From contig CAVOXF010000007.1 in the NCBI GenBank assembly GCA_963700375.1, positions 50,221 through 114,220 of the forward strand: DNA of 64,000 bases, given 5' to 3'. The position numbers and the translations under genes were made by a program. The stretch comes from JAHEEL01 sp963700375 (lineage in GTDB: Bacteria; Actinomycetota; Acidimicrobiia; Spongiisociales; UBA5794). The notes beneath the pieces were generated by a model. It saw nothing but the letters and a program-made list of their open reading frames with translations, ran no database searches and was not told the DNA's origin. Below are positions 62,863-64,000 of this stretch, piece by piece (the first letter of the stretch is position 1; the number at the start of each line of letters is the position of its first letter).

Positions 62863-62974
62863 GGGCTCGGGGCAATGACTGAACCGAAGAGCCGGTGTGA
62901 GAGGGTGCAAGCCGGTCACGCTGGAAGGCTGAGAGGCCGAAAAGTGACGTCCCTCGGTGTCTTGCCCCGAGCCC
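62863..62974. other. Structured region, possible non-coding RNA or recombination structure
   Basis: A perfect 13-bp inverted repeat (GGGCTCGGGGCAA, 62863-62875, and TTGCCCCGAGCCC, 62962-62974) closes a 112-base segment. Inside it CCGGTGTGA pairs with TCACGCTGG over 9 bp with two wobbles, and a short CCGA/TCGG stem follows. It lies between site C and the end of the recombinase gene. Confidence 0.5.
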
Positions 62975-62999
62975 GTTTCTGTGCCGTCGTTCCTTTGGT

Positions 63000-63917
63000 C
63001 TATTGGGTGGCTCCAGCGACGAAGGTGGCGACGATGTAGGTGGCGTGCCGGTCGAGTGATCTTCGTGCCCGGTCGTAGCGCATGGTCGTTCTGGGGTCGG
63101 CGTGTGACGCTGCTTCTTGCACGTCGCGGAGTGGGACTCCGGCGTCGAGGGCTGCGGTGATGAAGCTGTGTCGTAGTGAGTGGGGACTGATGTTCTTGTC
63201 GATCCCTGCATGTTTGGCGAGGCGGCGTACGACGCGGGCGGCTTGGTGCCGGTTCATGCGTTCCCCGGTGCCGGTGGTGAAGATCGGACCTTCGCTGCGT
63301 TCTCCGATAGCGAGATACACGGTGCGTGCGGTGCGCGGTGCAAGCGGGACAACGACGGTTCTGCCTCCTTTCCGGTTCACGCGCAGCGTGTGATGGCCAC
63401 GTTCGAGTCCGAGGTCGTCGACGTCAGTGTTCAGCGCCTCGGAGACGCGCAGGCCGTTGAGCGCCAACAGACACGCCAAAGCGTGATCACGGGTCCCCGA
63501 CAAGCCGGCTTGGACGAGGAACGCGCCCAGTTCATTGCGATCCAATCCACTCATCGTCGATTCCCGTCGCAATCGGGGTCGCCGCACATTCGCCGCCGGA
63601 TTGTGGGTGATGAGTTCCTCTTCGACGCAGTACCGGTAGAACCCAGTGACCGTCGACAACCTACGACCAATCGTGGCACGCGCCGCGCCGCGATGCTCAA
63701 GCCAGCGGGCAAACAACTCGATATGCGTTCGCCGCACCTCAAGCAGATCAAGATCCTGATTCGAGCACCAAGAGGCGAACTGACGGAGATCCTGCTGATA
63801 CGCCAACCGGGTGTTACCCGAGTAGCCCGTCAAGAACCCGGCCAGAGCCAACTGAACCTCAAACGCCTGCTCCCCACTTCGCCGCGCAATCGCGACCGTT
63901 GATGATCCGATACTCAT
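63000..63917 (-). CDS. Tyrosine recombinase (XerC/phage integrase type)
   Basis: The 305-residue product has an N-terminal SAM-like DNA-binding domain (FLTGYSGNTRLAYQQDLRQF) and a catalytic domain with Arg in LLALNGLRVSEAL, Lys in RVNRKGGRTVVVPL, His-x2-Arg in SPHSLRHSFITAAL, His in EAASHADPRTTMRY, and the nucleophile Tyr in that MRYDR. The RHRHY set is complete, so it should be active. The ATG at 63917 has GGGAGGAA 6 bases upstream. A 21-bp inverted repeat flanks the gene. It lacks the extra helix of integron integrases. Confidence 0.95.
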   Translation of the reverse strand: MSIGSSTVAIARRSGEQAFEVQLALAGFLTGYSGNTRLAYQQDLRQFASWCSNQDLDLLEVRRTHIELFARWLEHRGAARATIGRRLSTVTGFYRYCVEEELITHNPAANVRRPRLRRESTMSGLDRNELGAFLVQAGLSGTRDHALACLLALNGLRVSEALNTDVDDLGLERGHHTLRVNRKGGRTVVVPLAPRTARTVYLAIGERSEGPIFTTGTGERMNRHQAARVVRRLAKHAGIDKNISPHSLRHSFITAALDAGVPLRDVQEAASHADPRTTMRYDRARRSLDRHATYIVATFVAGATQ

Positions 63918-63976
63918 GTGTTCCTCCCAACCCCAGCCGGGAGAACCAACCTGCACCACACCAACTCAACCAGCAA

Positions 63977-63997
63977 GAGCGCATAGGTGCCGATATG
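63977..63997. repeat. Inverted-repeat right arm with dyad motif site D
   Basis: This is the exact reverse complement of 62817-62837. The motif CATAGGTGCCGATATG is at 63982-63997, near the window end, so the element may go on beyond it. Confidence 0.85.
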
Positions 63998-64000
63998 GGC

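Noticed and set aside
62880..62940. Group II intron domain V near the recombinase
   Set aside because: GAGCCGGTG looks similar at first, but the stem-loop length and the AGC triad context do not fit and no intron reverse transcriptase is present.
63000..63917. Integron integrase (IntI)
   Set aside because: The protein aligns by eye with XerC/phage integrases (SPHSLRHSFIT) and lacks the extra IntI segment near patch III, so a classical integron is not claimed.

Overview
The window is high-GC DNA from an actinobacterium. The evidence is a BldD-type regulator with a c-di-GMP signature, an F420-type (DDN) nitroreductase-family protein, a DUF222/HNH remnant, an OleBC fusion and a short RpoD. Gene order and content suggest the class Acidimicrobiia, but this is inference. 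Most genes are tightly packed, and many neighbours share ATGA or GTGA stop/start overlaps.

Layout: 1-2.8 kb holds a cut-off SulP transporter, a DDN-type reductase and a decayed GAF/histidine kinase. 2.8-9.1 kb holds an HtrA-like lipoprotein protease and a three-gene olefin/beta-lactone cluster (oleA-oleBC-oleD). 9.2-13.5 kb holds tRNA-Asn, a small YtxH-like protein, an HNH remnant and the dnaG-rpoD pair. 13.6-26.4 kb is a catabolic locus: a BMP-family (nucleoside/purine type) ABC importer, a small HTH regulator with a thiamine-binding-like partner, and a divergent operon of a fused Fe-S/molybdenum hydroxylase, an SsnA-like amidohydrolase and a YgfK-like Fe-S flavoprotein. Two near-identical palindromes (TTGAC-N5-GTCAA), one in front of each arm, suggest a single regulon. 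26.6-28.4 kb holds an Lrp regulator, with its own palindrome, and an unknown membrane protein.

28.5-45.1 kb is a housekeeping block: glyS, uppS, recO, era, corC-like, ybeY, a 7TM-HD phosphohydrolase, phoH, bldD, dnaJ, hrcA, hemW and lepA on the minus strand, then rpsT-greA on the plus strand and holA on the minus strand. 45-59 kb holds an ABC remnant, two dehydrogenases, comEA-comEC, a CPBP protease, a small metallopeptidase, leuS, a ProA-like enzyme, an RRM RNA-binding protein and a membrane sulfatase-fold protein.

59.2-64 kb is accessory DNA. It holds an IS481-type transposase remnant, a 3' fragment of tRNA-Ala(GGC) that looks like an attachment site, small unknown genes and a tyrosine recombinase. 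Four copies of a dyad-like motif (CATA...TGCCG...TATG) lie between or beside single genes, and two of them form a 21-bp inverted repeat around the recombinase. This possible recombinase-plus-cassette arrangement is the most novel signal in the window.

Three conserved genes (dnaG, one BMP permease, hemW) each carry exactly one surplus base that breaks the reading frame. Sequence or assembly error is the likelier explanation.
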